From the NCBI GenBank assembly GCA_038503065.1, contig JBCAMK010000010.1:1-64000 (forward strand): DNA of 64,000 nt, read 5' to 3'. The DNA comes from Paragyromitra xinjiangensis (taxonomy: Eukaryota; Ascomycota; Pezizomycetes; Pezizales; Discinaceae). The notes beneath the pieces were generated by a model. The model saw only the letters and a program-made list of their open reading frames with translations. It was not told the DNA's origin and did not search any database. The translations under genes and the position numbers were made by a program. Of this stretch, positions 47,494-59,775 are shown piece after piece; the stretch's first letter is position 1; each line of letters starts with the position of its first letter.

Positions 47494-50400
47494 ATGACAC
47501 GAGGGGGGAAACGTGAAAAATTGCGGTTATTTGCGAACAAGCTATTCCTTCGGTCTTCAGCCTCTGTGAACGATGCAAACTCGGGTCAGAGTATCGCGGA
47601 TGCTACAGTGTTCGCCGGCTCAACTTCTCATAAGCTACGCAGTTCGAGCGTTCCTAATCTAACCCTAGGCCCAGAGGCTACTATGGGACATTTACCTAAT
47701 TCTGGGCAGTCCTCAACTCATCAAGTTGTGGTGGCAAAGGGAATCTGGGTATCAGAAAATGACACTAAACCCGACCCAAAGACAGACGAAGATAAGTTGT
47801 CGATGATAGTCACTTCGCCCAAGGCTTCTACAGCAGTTCAAGGGGGATTCTCAACAATGGAAGTCGTTTCCCGGTCAGCTAAAAATCAACCCCCACCGCC
47901 AATTGCTATCATTCCCCCAACAACTTCCACCGCTCCGCTAATAATCTCTCCACCTGCAAGCTATGCTGGTTCCTTATGGGAAGAGGCGTTCGCTACCCTT
48001 TCTGAAGCAGACAGGCAGGCCTTTTCTTTACAGAACAGTGACTATCATGCGGTTATCCAAGAAATTTTGAAGAGCACAAGGGAACAGAAGGAGATTTGCG
48101 AACAGAAACAACGGAAATTCATCTGGCGAGGAGAAGAGTATCGTTCTAGTGATATCGTCGATAAGTTGATTTCATGGGCTGAGACATTCATCAAAGTCGG
48201 TGATACGATAGTCCAGTATGATCCTGTACATTCTGCGCTCCCTTGGGCAGGGGTTCGGTTCATTCTTCAGGTTCGGACAGAATTTCTCACATCCTCTGCA
48301 GTGAAAATCAGTTCATTAATCTTGATTCCAATAGGTTGCGGTCAACCGTAAGGAAGCCATGGGAGCTTCTCTTATTGGAGTCGAACGGATTACTAGCCTC
48401 ATGGTGAAGGCTCGAATATATGAAGGATTATATCTTAGCAAAGATTGCAAGTCTGAAATAGAACAGACTCTCAAGGCAGAACTGATTGAGCTCTATGCTG
48501 ATATGCTGAGATTTTTGGTGATGGCAAAAGCCTGTCTTCAAAAAAAGGGCGCAGGTAGGTCCAATGATGAGAGTACTATTGATAGGCTTTAAATAACAAT
48601 AAACAGCAGCGTGCCTAATTTCAGCTCTCTTCGACACGGGGGAACTAAAGTCCCTACTTCTTTCAATCGAGAAACATGCATCAAGAGTTTCAGAGACTGT
48701 TGCAACGGCAGATTTAAAACGTAGGCCCTTCGCCCCATGGTGCCCGAAAAGGAAATTACTGAAGAGTGTCCCTTCCGCCTAGTTCGAGACTCAGGCTATT
48801 GCAAACTAGTAGGTAATGTTATTCGTGCTCCGACAGTAGAATTGCCATCAAGCCAACAATTTCATATTCAGGTATGGCTCAGGATGGGCAAAGTAAACTG
48901 GCCGCATTGAAAAGTATATTAGATGGAATGGGAGGGTCAATTGCGAGTATTGATTCCGGGATAGGAGCCATACGCATGGTGTTAGAAGGTTCTTGGCTCC
49001 TTATCTGTTTTCTAGTCGTTTTGTTCTTATCCAACTGCGTAAATCGCACCGAGCAGCCGAAAAAAGATTTAAAATCCTCACATGGCTTTCCACGATTGAA
49101 TACACCAACCATCACAACGAAATTCAAAAAGGAATTCTGGAGAATACGGGACAGTGGCTTTATGAAAGAAATGAGTTTCGGCAGTGGCAGAGCTCACCAT
49201 ATTCAAGCACCCTTTGGTTACACGGAATTCGTATGCTCCTCTGACCCGCATAGGAAGAATCGATACCCTAACTCAAGTCTTTTCGAGATACAGCCGGCGC
49301 AGGTAAAACAAAGCTTACGTAAGGCATATAGCTAGAATAATTACTTAAGTGAACGGCTACTAATGAATCGTAGGTCAACGGTCGCCGAACGCCTCAGCAA
49401 AAAAAACGATAACCATGATAATAAATGTCCCGTGGCGTATTTCTACTGCTATCGGAACGAAGAGACACGTCGTGACCCATCGCTGATATTGGGGGCAATT
49501 CTGAAACAATTGGTGCTCTTCAGTCATGAATTGCCAACAATTATTATTTCTGCCTATGACAATCGATATAGCGAAGGGTCTACACGACCATTAGATCTGA
49601 GTGAATCCCAGGACTTGATCGTCAAACTTGCGAGCATGCACACACAAACAGTTTTGATTATCGACGCACTGGATGAAATTGATATGATTGAGCGACAGGA
49701 ACTTCTGGATGCGCTGGATTTTATTGTTAGCAACTCCGGAGAGGTTGTGAGAATTTTTTTGTCGAGCAGAGATGATGGAGATATCGTCCACAAACTCAGT
49801 GGAGGGCCAAACCTGTCTATCAGGGCGAGAGACAACAATGCAGATATTAAACGTTTTATCACCCGCGAAGTTGGATACCTGATTAGCAAGAAACGTTTGC
49901 TGGGGGGTAATGTCTCAGATAAACTGCGACAGAAGATTGAATGCGCACTTGCGGAGAAAGCGGGTGGAATGTAAGTAGATATTCTTCTATCACAAGGGCG
50001 ACAATCTCTAACCCTCTGGACTCGGTAGGTTTCAGTGGGTTAATCTTCAAATTCAATTTCTCTGTGAATTCGAATTTGAGCAGGACATCCTACAAAATCT
50101 AGGGCAACTGCCAGACTCTCTGGAAGGGAGTTACTCAAAATTATACGAAGGGATTGAGAAATTAAAGGGTTCTGCCCCTTTGTTAGTCAAAAGGGCGTTG
50201 ATGTGGCTCATGTGCTCTCAGCGTCCGCTTAAACCCGAGGAGTGGGTAAAAGCTGTCTCTTGGGCTGCAGCAATGGACTCTCTGGATGGTTTGGATCTCG
50301 CTCGATTGCTCCATCTTTGCCGCTACCTTGTTGTTGTGGACGATGAGTCGAAAGTCGTACGATTCGCACACTTGTCAGTAAGAGAATTTCTAGAAAAAAG

Positions 50401-52334
50401 GTTTTCGGAGAAGGACGCCCATTTCATGATTGCCGAATGCTGCACCGCTTTTTTGAGTAGGCAGGGTGATGCGGGGGCTGCTTTTGAGGTTGGCGAGGAT
50501 AATTTTCTCGTTTGGCGGTGGTCCGACTCAAAATTTGATCTATACCCGGCTCAGCACTGGATAGCGCACGCCAGGGCATGTGGCGAGCAGAAGATGATGA
50601 TTAAATGGCATCACCTATCTGAGTTTCTAAGAAACCATGGATTGTATAGGCGGTGGTTAGAATTTCTGTTGCAAATGCAGCTGCAGAGCCCTTTCTCCCC
50701 AGACCTAGAATCAAGTTTTCAGTGTCTGCCGCACCTGGACTCTGAGACCTTCCATCCTCTTTTTGCCATTGCTTATCTCGGTATCGACATCAGCATCCAA
50801 GGGCCTTGGCCATCTCACGCGGCAAGTCTACATAATCGCAGCGGAAAATCGTTACTATTTGTCGCAAGTGCCTGTGGACACGAACAGATGGTCGATACAC
50901 TGCTAAGTGAGGGGGCGGAGATCTCCTTGAAATGTTTTGATGATCCATTGGTGGTGGCTATCATTGAAGGACATCGTACAGTGGCTCGAATGCTACACAA
51001 CAATCTCATCTCTGGAGCTCGAGGTCACAATGGGCTTATCGAAAGCATCTCGGCTGCTGTGGCTCTGACAGGGAGCCGAAAATCTGTAGAGATTTTGCTG
51101 GATCTCTATGGCATCCAGGTGACTGAGGCTGTCTTAATAGCAGCAGCATTTAACGATCGGAGTGGAAATGAAGTGTTAGAGTTCCTCCTAACAAGAGGGA
51201 GTGGTATTATTATAACCGAGGCCGTTCTGAAAGCGGTGGGGTGGAACCCCAAGTGGCTCGAACTAGTGGAACTTTTATTAGCTAGAGAATTTGATTTAAC
51301 AGTCACTGGGGCTATTTTAGCGGTTTTGCGGTACAATAATCCGAAGAATATAACGTATTTTATGACGGAGCTCTTGCCCAGGGTTAAATGTTGCAATATC
51401 AAAAGCACTTGCTTAAATTTTGCGGCATATTACGGAGATTTAGCGTCGTTCGAAAGCTTACTCGCCAAGGGGGCCCAGTTCCCGGCAAGCTCCGAGCAGC
51501 GCGCGGCCTTGATGATTGCTACACTAGAAGGAGGCAATTATACTATATTAGAGACGGTCCAGCAGCTCGGTTGTCGGTTCGCTGAGAGTGATGAGCATGG
51601 CTGGACCCCTAGAATACTTGAAGGAGAGCAAAGCGTGGAACTTGACTTTACATCGATTCAGAGCCCTTCAGGGTGGAAATTTCTCGGTTATCCTCAGCTG
51701 TGCGATCGTGACTTGGTCTTTTCAAGTGAGTTCTTACCATTGCCGGTCAAGTACGCGACATTTATGCTTGATAGATCAGTTCAGCACCTGGACGATTGCT
51801 AGAACGAACCATCCGATCCCTCCCGTTGGGATGTGCACATCATACTATTGTGAGATTAAAATTTTACGTTATGAGGATTATAGGCTTGAGCATGGCAGGT
51901 ATTTTACGTGCTTTCCTAAGGATATATCTGCCATCAATACTCATGATACCATCAATAGTAGTACAATTGTTGGTTTCGGTGGAAAATACGAAATTCTTAG
52001 CCCTACCATCTGGAAGTTTATTACTTGTAATGTTGGTGATGTGATTGGGTACTCGGTAGATTTCGAAAAAATGTTGCAAAGTATTTTGATCAACGGGAAA
52101 TGCGCAAGTAAGTTCTACTTTCCCACCTAGGGTAAGAAGACTAATGCGGCGACAGAACGAGTACGGTATGACCAACGATATAGATATCCGGTAGTGGCTT
52201 TAAGTGATCGGGTGTTTTTTTATAACTCGACGGCGATGGAGCGCGGGAACATATCTATACACATTCGCGGAAACTTTGAAGGGCCTTTTGAGGGCGACAC
52301 TTGGGATTCGGACGATTTGGGCGATGACCTCTGA
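47494..52334 (+). CDS. NLR: NACHT, ankyrin-like repeats and SPRY domain (1404 aa)
   Basis: Model join(47494..48270, 48335..48554, 48625..48720, 48872..48988, 49057..49230, 49294..49318, 49374..49970, 50029..51725, 51775..52107, 52156..52334); exon lengths sum to 1405 codons. Residues ~165-410 are the fungal NACHT N-terminal region (LWEEAFATLSEADRQAF, ALPWAGVRFILQV). Junctions around a 25-base exon create the P-loop GIPGAGKTKL (~460-470). Walker B is VLIIDALDEI (~563). WVNLQIQFL and RFAHLSVREFL close the NACHT module. Degenerate ankyrin repeats start around residue 935 (SLLFVASACGHEQMVDTLL). From ~1240, NHPIPP, STIVGFGGKYEI and VGDVIGYSVDF, then YPVVALSD, mark a SPRY domain. A likely role is sensing of a ligand by the repeats/SPRY with NACHT-driven assembly. 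No stop breaks the spliced frame. The last two introns are the least certain. Confidence 0.8.
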
Positions 52335-53261
52335 GATTCGGCTTGGCGAAACAGGTTTTCTAAAATAATATATGGTTTTTCCTAATGCGTCACCTGGCCA
52401 GATTTGTCATGCGGCAGGGAGCCACTGTACGGATATGGTGTGCGAAGCCATGGTGCAGAGTGTGTAATAAATAATCCGCGCGAAAGCCACAGAGTGCCAC
52501 TGAAAATTGTAGATTCCGCCACACTAAACCATCAACTAACACCAGGATCTATAAATGCTAGTCTCAGAAAAACGACTGGGCAAACCAATGAAATTTCAAA
52601 GGTGGTGCGTGGGAGGTTTACAGCCACGTTCCGAAAATCTTTGCGCCCCTAAACCAAGCTAGAGAACAGTAATTAAAAGAAGAGAGGTATACGAATATTG
52701 GCATACTAAACAACATCCCACCTTTTCTTTGATTGCCGTCTGCAGAAACTACGGCTACAATTCGCCATTGGTTGAGTTTGGTGGTGAGCAGGTGCAAAGG
52801 CTCCCAGAACGCAGCTGTACTAGTACACACACTCTGTCTATAGCTTCGCACACCATAAAGAGTTTGCGATTTGGGTCTAGGGCTCTAGAGCTGCACCACT
52901 ACATAATCAGCCCTGCTCTAGTTTCAAAACCTCGGTTTTCAGACTTGGAGTTCAGAGCGATATTACGCAACAAGGCTAGGATAAGGTGAGATTGAGGTAG
53001 AGAGTTAGACCGCAGATTCTCCTGAAATCCAGCCAGCTGATCAAATACAGATTTAATTGTCTACTCAGCATCGAGATTACAAATGTAGACATCACGTGCA
53101 TGCCAAGCATCAGCAGCCGGGTAACACCTATAAACGCCAAGCCATCCCCAGCCTCCTCAACCTCAACCTCACCTCTTCCCCATCCCTCATCATCACCACC
53201 ATGTCTCATCTCTCTCTCTTCCATCGTCGTTATTATCCTCCATGAGGTGAAGATCCTCTCC
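52335..53261. other. No gene recognised
   Basis: Noncoding as far as I can tell. Confidence 0.35.
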
Positions 53262-53525
53262 ATGTCCCGCTCGCACTCCTCAAACTCGCGCTTCTTCGAC
53301 GCCCACCCCTCCCCACAAGACTGGAGTCTTCACGCGTACCTCACTTTTCAGCACCCCCCCTCCCACCGTCCCCGCCGCATCCTTGAAGGCTGGAAGAAGT
53401 CATTACAGTCTATTTTTAACTGCAGTCATTCTAAATGCTGCACTCGGGAGCAACAGGGCCGGGCGCGCGACCTCCTTGCGCGATATGAAGAGATAGTATG
53501 GTCACCTCTACCATCTTCTTGTTTT
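53262..53525 (+). CDS. Short hypothetical ORF, possibly a truncated gene
   Basis: 87 codons from MSRSHSSNSRFFDAHPS to a stop just inside the duplicated promoter segment. It contains RILEGWKKSLQSIFNCSH and KCCTREQQGRARDLLARYEE, which look protein-like. I know no family. Its 3' part overlaps sequence weakly repeated at 55565-55615, so it may be a remnant cut by the duplication. Confidence 0.3.
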
Positions 53526-53532
53526 TAAAATT

Positions 53533-53740
53533 GCAGCCACTGGCAAAGGGACCTGCTTGCTCCCCGCGCCAGATACCAGTGCCGGACATGACGCGGTAGA
53601 CCTGCTTGCTCTGCCGTAGTTTACCCGCAAAAACTGGTCCCGCTTGTCCGCGACGACCTGCTTGCTCGTCGTGGGACTATAATCGGGCGTAGGGCTGCGC
53701 GCTACAAAGGATGGAAGCTGATTTTTATATAGGGAAAAGG
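53533..53740 (+). repeat. Duplicated promoter segment, copy 1
   Basis: About 208 bases, ~90% identical to 55621-55825, in direct orientation. It ends with TTTTTATATAGGG, a TATA-like element 40 bases before the start of the 458-aa gene. ACCTGCTTGCTC occurs three times, at 53551, 53600 and 53656, spaced 49 and 56 bases, a likely set of regulator-binding sites. Confidence 0.75.
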
Positions 53741-53780
53741 CTCCGATCGGCAATACGGGCGGACGTGGTTGAGGGAAAAA

Positions 53781-55463
53781 ATGAAGAAACGGGCGCCTGT
53801 GTCCGAGGCTGAACCAACACCTACGGCTGGGGCAATAAATATTGGAGCGGTATATCATGGGCCCGTGACAGGCGCGCCCGTAACGCAGACGTTCAACAAT
53901 AATGCTATGAGCTCGACTTCTCATAAGGTACGCTCACGGTCACGTTTAGTGCTAGATTGCAGGGTTCCTAACGCTGGTACAGTCGCAGACTGAGATTCCC
54001 GATGAACTATCTGACGATGAAACGAGTACCTTCCACGACCCCGAGGATCCCGATCCAGGCGAAGGTAGTGACCCCGAAAACGATGTGCCCGAGGAACTCT
54101 CCATCACGCAGGCCACCTTTGCCGAAACCTTTTCCTTGATGAACGAGGGCCACAAATGGGTTCTTGCCAGTGGGCGCGCTGTCGAGAACGTCATTTTTAA
54201 GGCGTGCCAAGCCATGGATGCAGACACTTTTACAAAGTCTCTCGCTCGCTCGTTTGTCATTGACTCCTCGGATACCACAATGGAAAACTGGTTTGAAAAA
54301 GACGAGTGGGAGGAGGTTCAAAGTGGTATCATGCCACTGCCGGAGCCAGATGTTGTCCTCGTCGAGTCGATGAGGAGATTCTTTCTCGTATGCTCTTTCA
54401 CTATTCCCATCTTAGCTATGTTTGTGTTAACCATCCTCTCCGCATAGGTAAAAACAACGGACGAGCTGCAGGAGGTCCTTATGACAACTAGTTTCCTACC
54501 AAAGGACATGCTTTACAATCGAGACACCCACTTTAACTCATCATGGGCCGATCTAGTTATCCGGAAGCAGTATGTCTTTAACTTGCCTACTAATACCTCC
54601 ATTTTCGCTAACTAATTCACTCTGCAGGCTCATGCTATTTGAAGCACCTGGCGAACCTCTTCGCGCAAGCCACATGGAAGACTGGTACACCTCCCACCTA
54701 TGGTCACAGATCATCGACAACTGTCTTTTGGACCTTCCAGGCATGACTCTCGAACGTAAGGAGGCTACCTGTCGGGCAACTAGCTTCCGCAAAAACCGCA
54801 ACCGGACGAAGTCTGGTGGTCCTACGAACCGGTTTAAGATTGGCCCGCGACTAGACGGGGTTATCCGTAGTGTCGAAGACGACTACTACGAGTACGGGGG
54901 TATGGAGGTTGCGCGGTCCTTTAGCGGCGTGACGTCAACTAAATGGCTGAGTGACTCGCTCAAACTAGCGAAGGCGCTCCGTGATATGCTCTTCCGTCTA
55001 CATGAGCTGGTTGATCATGACGCCGCAATCGTGAAGCGGCTACAAGTTGTTGGCGTGTTTAACGCTGGTATGTCCCTCCATCAACTAACGATCGCACTCG
55101 TTGACGAAAAGCAGGACTCTCGTTCCAGCTCATTCGCATGAGCAATCCGCGTGGCTACATATGTGTACTGCAGCGTGAGAAGCTACAGCAGGTTCCAAAG
55201 ACTGTTAGCGATCTGTGGAAACTTCTACACCTTTTAAAGTGCGTCGCGCAGATGAAGGTGGGTACAATCTCAATCAATCACCGAGGCACCCTTGTTCCCC
55301 GTAGTCCTTCTAACAGTACAACCAGCAAATAATCAAGAATTGCGCCGCAGCGGTCAGTGAGCGCAATGCCGAAAAAACAGAGGCAGACATCTTCAACGAA
55401 TTGTTGGGTGGCACGAAGAGAGACAATCATGGGAAACTTGGGTGGGCCGCTGACACACCATGA
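53781..55463 (+). CDS. Unrecognised six-exon gene (458 aa)
   Basis: Model join(53781..53927, 53989..54387, 54448..54569, 54628..55067, 55115..55257, 55338..55463). Several donors are GTATGT-like, and the frame stays open across all five junctions. The N-terminal 50 residues include a low-complexity passage (GAINIGAVYHGPVTGAP). An acidic stretch follows (HDPEDPDPGEGSDPENDVPE). Then comes a helical part (FSLMNEGHKWVLASGRAVEN, DEWEEVQSGIMPLPEPD). The C-terminal half has KWLSDSLKLAKALRDMLFRL and GLSFQLIRMSNPRGYICVLQ, with RNRTKSGG as a basic patch. No signal peptide, membrane segment or enzyme motif is seen. Its promoter lies in a segment repeated directly downstream, suggesting the locus belonged to a duplicated or mobile array. 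Confidence 0.65.
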
Positions 55464-55620
55464 TGGGCCGGTAGACGGGTGGGAACGTACCCGATGGGAG
55501 GTCAGGTAGCCAGGTGATTATCCAACTTCAGTACTGTATCCTCTCCCTCATACTTGAGTAGTTCTAGACGTTGTACTCGGGAGAAAAGGTTCGCGATCTC
55601 CTTTCCTTGTCTTCGAAATA

Positions 55621-55825
55621 GCAGCCACTGGCAAAGGGACCTGCTTGCTCCCCGCGCCAGATACCAGTGCAGACATGACGCGGCAGACCTGCTTGCTCTG
55701 CCGTAGTCCACTTGCGAAAACTGGTCCCGCTTGTCCGCGACGACCTGCTTGCTCGTCGTGGGACTATAACCGGGCGTAGGGCTGCGCGCTATAAAGAACG
55801 GAAGCTAATCTTTGTACAGGGAAAG
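55621..55825 (+). repeat. Duplicated promoter segment, copy 2
   Basis: Direct repeat of 53533-53740 with all three ACCTGCTTGCTC sites kept. The TATATAGGG of copy 1 has become TGTACAGGG. No coding sequence like that of the 458-aa gene follows, so this is an orphan promoter, either of a deleted paralog or one end of a duplicated block. Confidence 0.75.
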
Positions 55826-56555
55826 ATCTTGGACTAGCAGTATCAGTGAGATTTGTTTAAGGCCATAACAGTGCCAGCTATTCCCCGCCAAACAATCCCA
55901 TTCTGTGTCTTTATTGCAAATCCTGTGGAGACACCGAGCGCGGGCAGAGATATGGAGGACAGTACCCTCGTGATAATAGGTGGACAGGTGGAAACAGCCG
56001 AGAGCTTCAGCAGAGAAAACTACGAGTGACATATAATGACTATAATAGTAGTTAGTGCTGAGGGACGAATAATAAAATACCTATATTACAGGCTTAGACT
56101 CGAACCGATGTGCTATTACTATCATATAATAGATCTTCAATTTTGAGTACTCAGAAACTCTTTCTGAATGGAGTCTGCTGGAGGTAGATTCCTAATCTCG
56201 TGTGAAACAGTCTTCTAGGAAACAAGCTCAAACTGTACGTAGAACAAAGTAGAAAGAAGAAGGCTCTAGCAAACACGGGCTGAAGAGCAAGGAGTCTATT
56301 ATATGCCCGGGCCTGTAGTGAAATCGTCTTTCAATCAATTTAGTCTCGATCCCCACTTTACAACAGAGTCAAGGGACGGATAGTGCCGAGTGATATCTGA
56401 TGACTGTCCTGTCGCCGCCCAAGCCCATGCAATCAGGTAATCCCCATGCCATTATCTTAGAAACAAATAAAAACAAGCAAATTATCAACGCCCTCTGCTA
56501 CGGTACATGTAGCTTCTCCCTTTTATCTTTCCATAAAAAAACAAGCACCTTCCAT
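55826..56555. other. No gene recognised
   Basis: Sequence between the orphan promoter and prp18 with no supported gene; the end nearest 56555 is presumably the prp18 3' untranslated region. Confidence 0.35.
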
Positions 56556-57646
56556 CTAACCCATGAGCTGCAGCGGATCCTCTGGTGACCATCTTGTCTG
56601 GCAAAAGCTCAGACAGCGCTTGATGCTCTGCAGGAACTTTCTCGTGACTTCGTCGGACATGATATGTGCAGCCATACCCTTCTCGTGGAGCTTTTCTCGA
56701 GCAGAACGTTCGTGGATACCAACCATGGTGACACCGATAGGCCATGCTCTGAAATCCCGTTAGTATTGTAAATCAAGCAGTGAGAGAGGAAGACATACGC
56801 ATTTCCAATGCTCAACCTCAAATATAAATCGTTCGCCTTGACATATCTCCTCGCCTGGGCCTCCACGACAATCTCACAAACTTTACTGTATAGCTCTTCC
56901 TTCAAATCCTTGTTCTTGAAATGCTCAAATAACGGACCCATGTACAGCTTTGCCTGCGCCATGCTCCTAGTTGCTGCTTTTCCCTGAAAACTCTCCTTCA
57001 CAGCTAATGGTCGCTCCTCCAATGCTTTGTCCCACTCCCGTAGCACCAATGAGAACCAAGCTGCGAGCTGTCGGTACACTTTATCGTCATTCACAGTAAC
57101 ATCCTTCATATCCAGCACCATCTCCTTTTCCGTCAGCGGTGGTGCAGCAGCTTCCGTCCGGGCATCAGCAGCGGCAAGATGCCGCTTAACACGTCGAATC
57201 CGTTGCGTGTGCGACTCGCCGAACAGTCTCGCGGGTTCGCCCAAAGCACGCAGATGTGTAATCGCCTCCTCTTCCGTCATCTCCCCAGGCACCGCCGGTA
57301 CTTCCTCCTCTACTCCTCCATTAGCCGCCTTCGCCGCTGCTGTTGCAGCCTCTACAATATCCTCTTCCTTCTTCCGTCGCGCTTCGGCGAGCTGCTTTTG
57401 TTTGAGCTTTGTTGCCTCCCGACGCTGGAACTCGGCTTCCTCCTCTTGGCGCTTCTTCTCGGCTTTGGTGCGACGTTCAGATTCGAGACGCGCTTGCTCC
57501 GCTTCGTAGTCGCGGCGACGCTGGGCTTCGATCTCGGAGCGTTTGAGGTACTTTTTGGGAGGCGCAGCTTCTGAGGTGGGTTTTGCGGCGGGTTCGGATT
57601 TGCGCTTTTTGGAGATTTCGGAAGCGAGGATTGAGGCGAAATCCAT
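56556..57646 (-). CDS. prp18: Pre-mRNA-splicing factor 18
   Basis: Model complement(join(56556..56748, 56799..57646)), 346 aa, one intron (GTATGT, TACTAAC branch, TTTCAG). The N-terminus (MDFASILASEISKKRKS) leads into a long charged coiled coil (residues 45-105). The splicing-factor motif is at ~130-155 (HLRALGEPARLFGESH). The Prp18 domain occupies the C-terminal half: KANDLYLRLSIGNAAWPIG across the splice junction, then VTMVGIHERSAREK. Prp18 acts in the second catalytic step of splicing with Slu7, holding the 3' splice site. All expected blocks are present. Divergent from gcs1 with 272 bases between the start codons. Confidence 0.93.
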
Positions 57647-57918
57647 GATTCTGTGTCTGTGAGGGTGTATCGTAAATCGAGGTGTTGAGGGTGGTGAGAT
57701 CTGTGTTTGGGGGGAGTGAATAGATATCGTGAAGTTGAGCTTTCGATGTGACAGGCCGGGTAACGCTTAAGCTTACGGTGTCACGTTCGGAGCCGCAGAA
57801 GCAATGCAAGGGTCACGCCCCTCCCCCACAACTCCGATTCTCTCTTCTCTCCCCTATAACTACTCTATCCCAATTACTGCCTCTACAACTCTCACCCCAG
57901 TTCTCTACGCCTCTCACA
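57647..57918. promoter_or_regulatory. Shared divergent promoter of prp18 and gcs1
   Basis: Only 272 bases separate the two start codons. The gcs1 side is strongly C/T-rich (CTCCCCCACAACTCC and similar), as in many fungal housekeeping promoters. No clear TATA box on either side. Confidence 0.5.
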
Positions 57919-59324
57919 ATGTCTAAAATGTGGGAAATAGACCCGGAAACTCGGAGAAAGGTAACTTACTCCCTCTCCGCGCGCCCCCTTTTCAAACGCT
58001 CACCTCTTAGCTTGGATGTCCTCACCGGGATTTGTTCTATGGCTTGACTAACTAGCTCTACATAGCTTCTCGAGCTCCAGAAACGTGATGGGAATAACTC
58101 GTGTTGCGATTGTGGCGCACCGGCGCCGCAATGGGCGAGTCCGAAGTTTGGTGTATGATCATCTCTCTAACGTTTACTGCGGGGGGAAGCTTATTTCTTT
58201 TTCTCGGGAGCAGATCTTTATATGTCTCACCTGCGCAGGTGTTCACCGGTACAGTTCCTCCCCGTCTAGGACTTCGGAATGGATCATGATTCAATCCACT
58301 TGGATAGGCGCTGACTCGGGGGTGGTTGTAGAGGTCTCGGAGTACATATATCCTTTGTTCGCTCCATCACTATGGACTCGTTCAAAGCCGAAGAAATCCT
58401 CCGGATGGACAAAGGCGGTAACAAGAAATGCAAAGACTTCTTTTCCGCAGCTCCAGAATTCCACGAGGGCATGACTATTTCGGAGCAATACGGAAGTGTA
58501 TTCGGAGAAGACTATAAGGAGAAGGTTACACCTCTAACTTCCATCCCACATACTCAGATCTAACCTCATCTGGGATTTAGTTGACCGCCGACGTCGAAGG
58601 CCGTGAATGGGTCCGCTCCGAACGCCCCAAACCTACCCCCCGGAGGTCTTCCGCCGCCTCTGCTGCTGCCCGTTCCGCCTCCCCGGCTTCCCTGTCCTCC
58701 CTCTCCAACAAAGTTCAAAACGAATCCTACTTTGCACGTCTCGGTAATACGAATGCCACCCGCTCAGCCGACCTCCCTCCGTCTCAGGGTGGGAAATACG
58801 CTGGGTTTGGTTCCACCCCCGCGCCAGATATGGGAGCTAGTAACGCCGCGGGAGTACCAACACTGGACGATTTCTCCCGCGATCCAGTAGGCGCGCTCAC
58901 GAAGGGGTTTGGATTCTTCACGACGCAGGTGGCAAAGAGCGCAAAGACGGTAAACGAGGCGGTGATCCAGCCGACTGCGCAAAAACTAGCCGAGGCGGAT
59001 ATCGCGAAGCATGTAGCGGTGGTAGGACAGAAAGTGAGTGAGACGGGGAAGTACGGGTTTGAGACGATCAACCGGTTTGTGGATAACGCGGGAGGACCAG
59101 GATATTCACGTGTGCCTCAGACTGGGGGTGCGGGTGGATTAGGCGCAAGGAGAGGCTTGGATGATGAACATGGGGATTTCTGGGATAATTTTGGGGAGAC
59201 GAGTGGGGAGAGGGAGAAGCATAGTGCGCTTGGGACTGGTGCGGTGAAGAAGAGTACAATGACCGGGATGGGAGGTGGACAGGTGGCGGGGAAGAAGAAT
59301 GATGATTGGGATGATAATTGGTAA
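57919..59324 (+). CDS. gcs1: ARF GTPase-activating protein GCS1
   Basis: Model join(57919..57960, 58066..58152, 58214..58248, 58332..58524, 58581..59324), 366 aa. The ArfGAP zinc finger is complete across exons 2-3: Cys27-x2-Cys30, 16 residues, then Cys47-x2-Cys50. The catalytic arginine finger Arg55 is in CAGVHRGLG, which is itself created by the 58248/58332 junction. HISFVRSITMDSF follows. The rest is Ser/Ala-rich with repeated amphipathic segments (VGALTKGFGFFTTQVAKSAK), as in ALPS-type membrane-curvature sensors, and ends DDWDDNW. It stimulates GTP hydrolysis on Arf1 in Golgi-ER and post-Golgi transport. Intact. Confidence 0.92.
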
Positions 59325-59775
59325 AGATACTATGGGGAGGTGCGGGTTGAGAAGCGTTGGAAAGCCAGGAAGCGTTTTGGATGCCAGAAAATGCGGATAG
59401 AAGAGAATGGCTGACGCTGGCGGACAGTCTTTTGTGGTTACTGTTTCCTTGAAATTATGTCTAATGTTATTCTTATGCTCTTTTTCTTGCGGCAATTTGT
59501 CTATAAGTCATGATGCGATTGTAAGGTGGGTTCGTGTTTGGAAAATGTGGGTATATTTTGATAAACGAAAGATAGAAATAAAACTTTCGCATTCGAAGTT
59601 GAAGATGTTTGTTAAAGAAGTCTTTATAGATATGGCAAAAGGGAATCACAAGTCGGCTCATGGAGGAGTAAATACTCTTTGATGCTATGATTGATTGTGA
59701 AACATGAACTGTTGCCAAGGTTTACTTGACAACTTACAATCACAGATAATCACTCGACATACTTTGGGGACCACT
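59325..59775. other. gcs1 downstream region
   Basis: Presumed 3' untranslated sequence, then nothing recognised. Confidence 0.4.
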
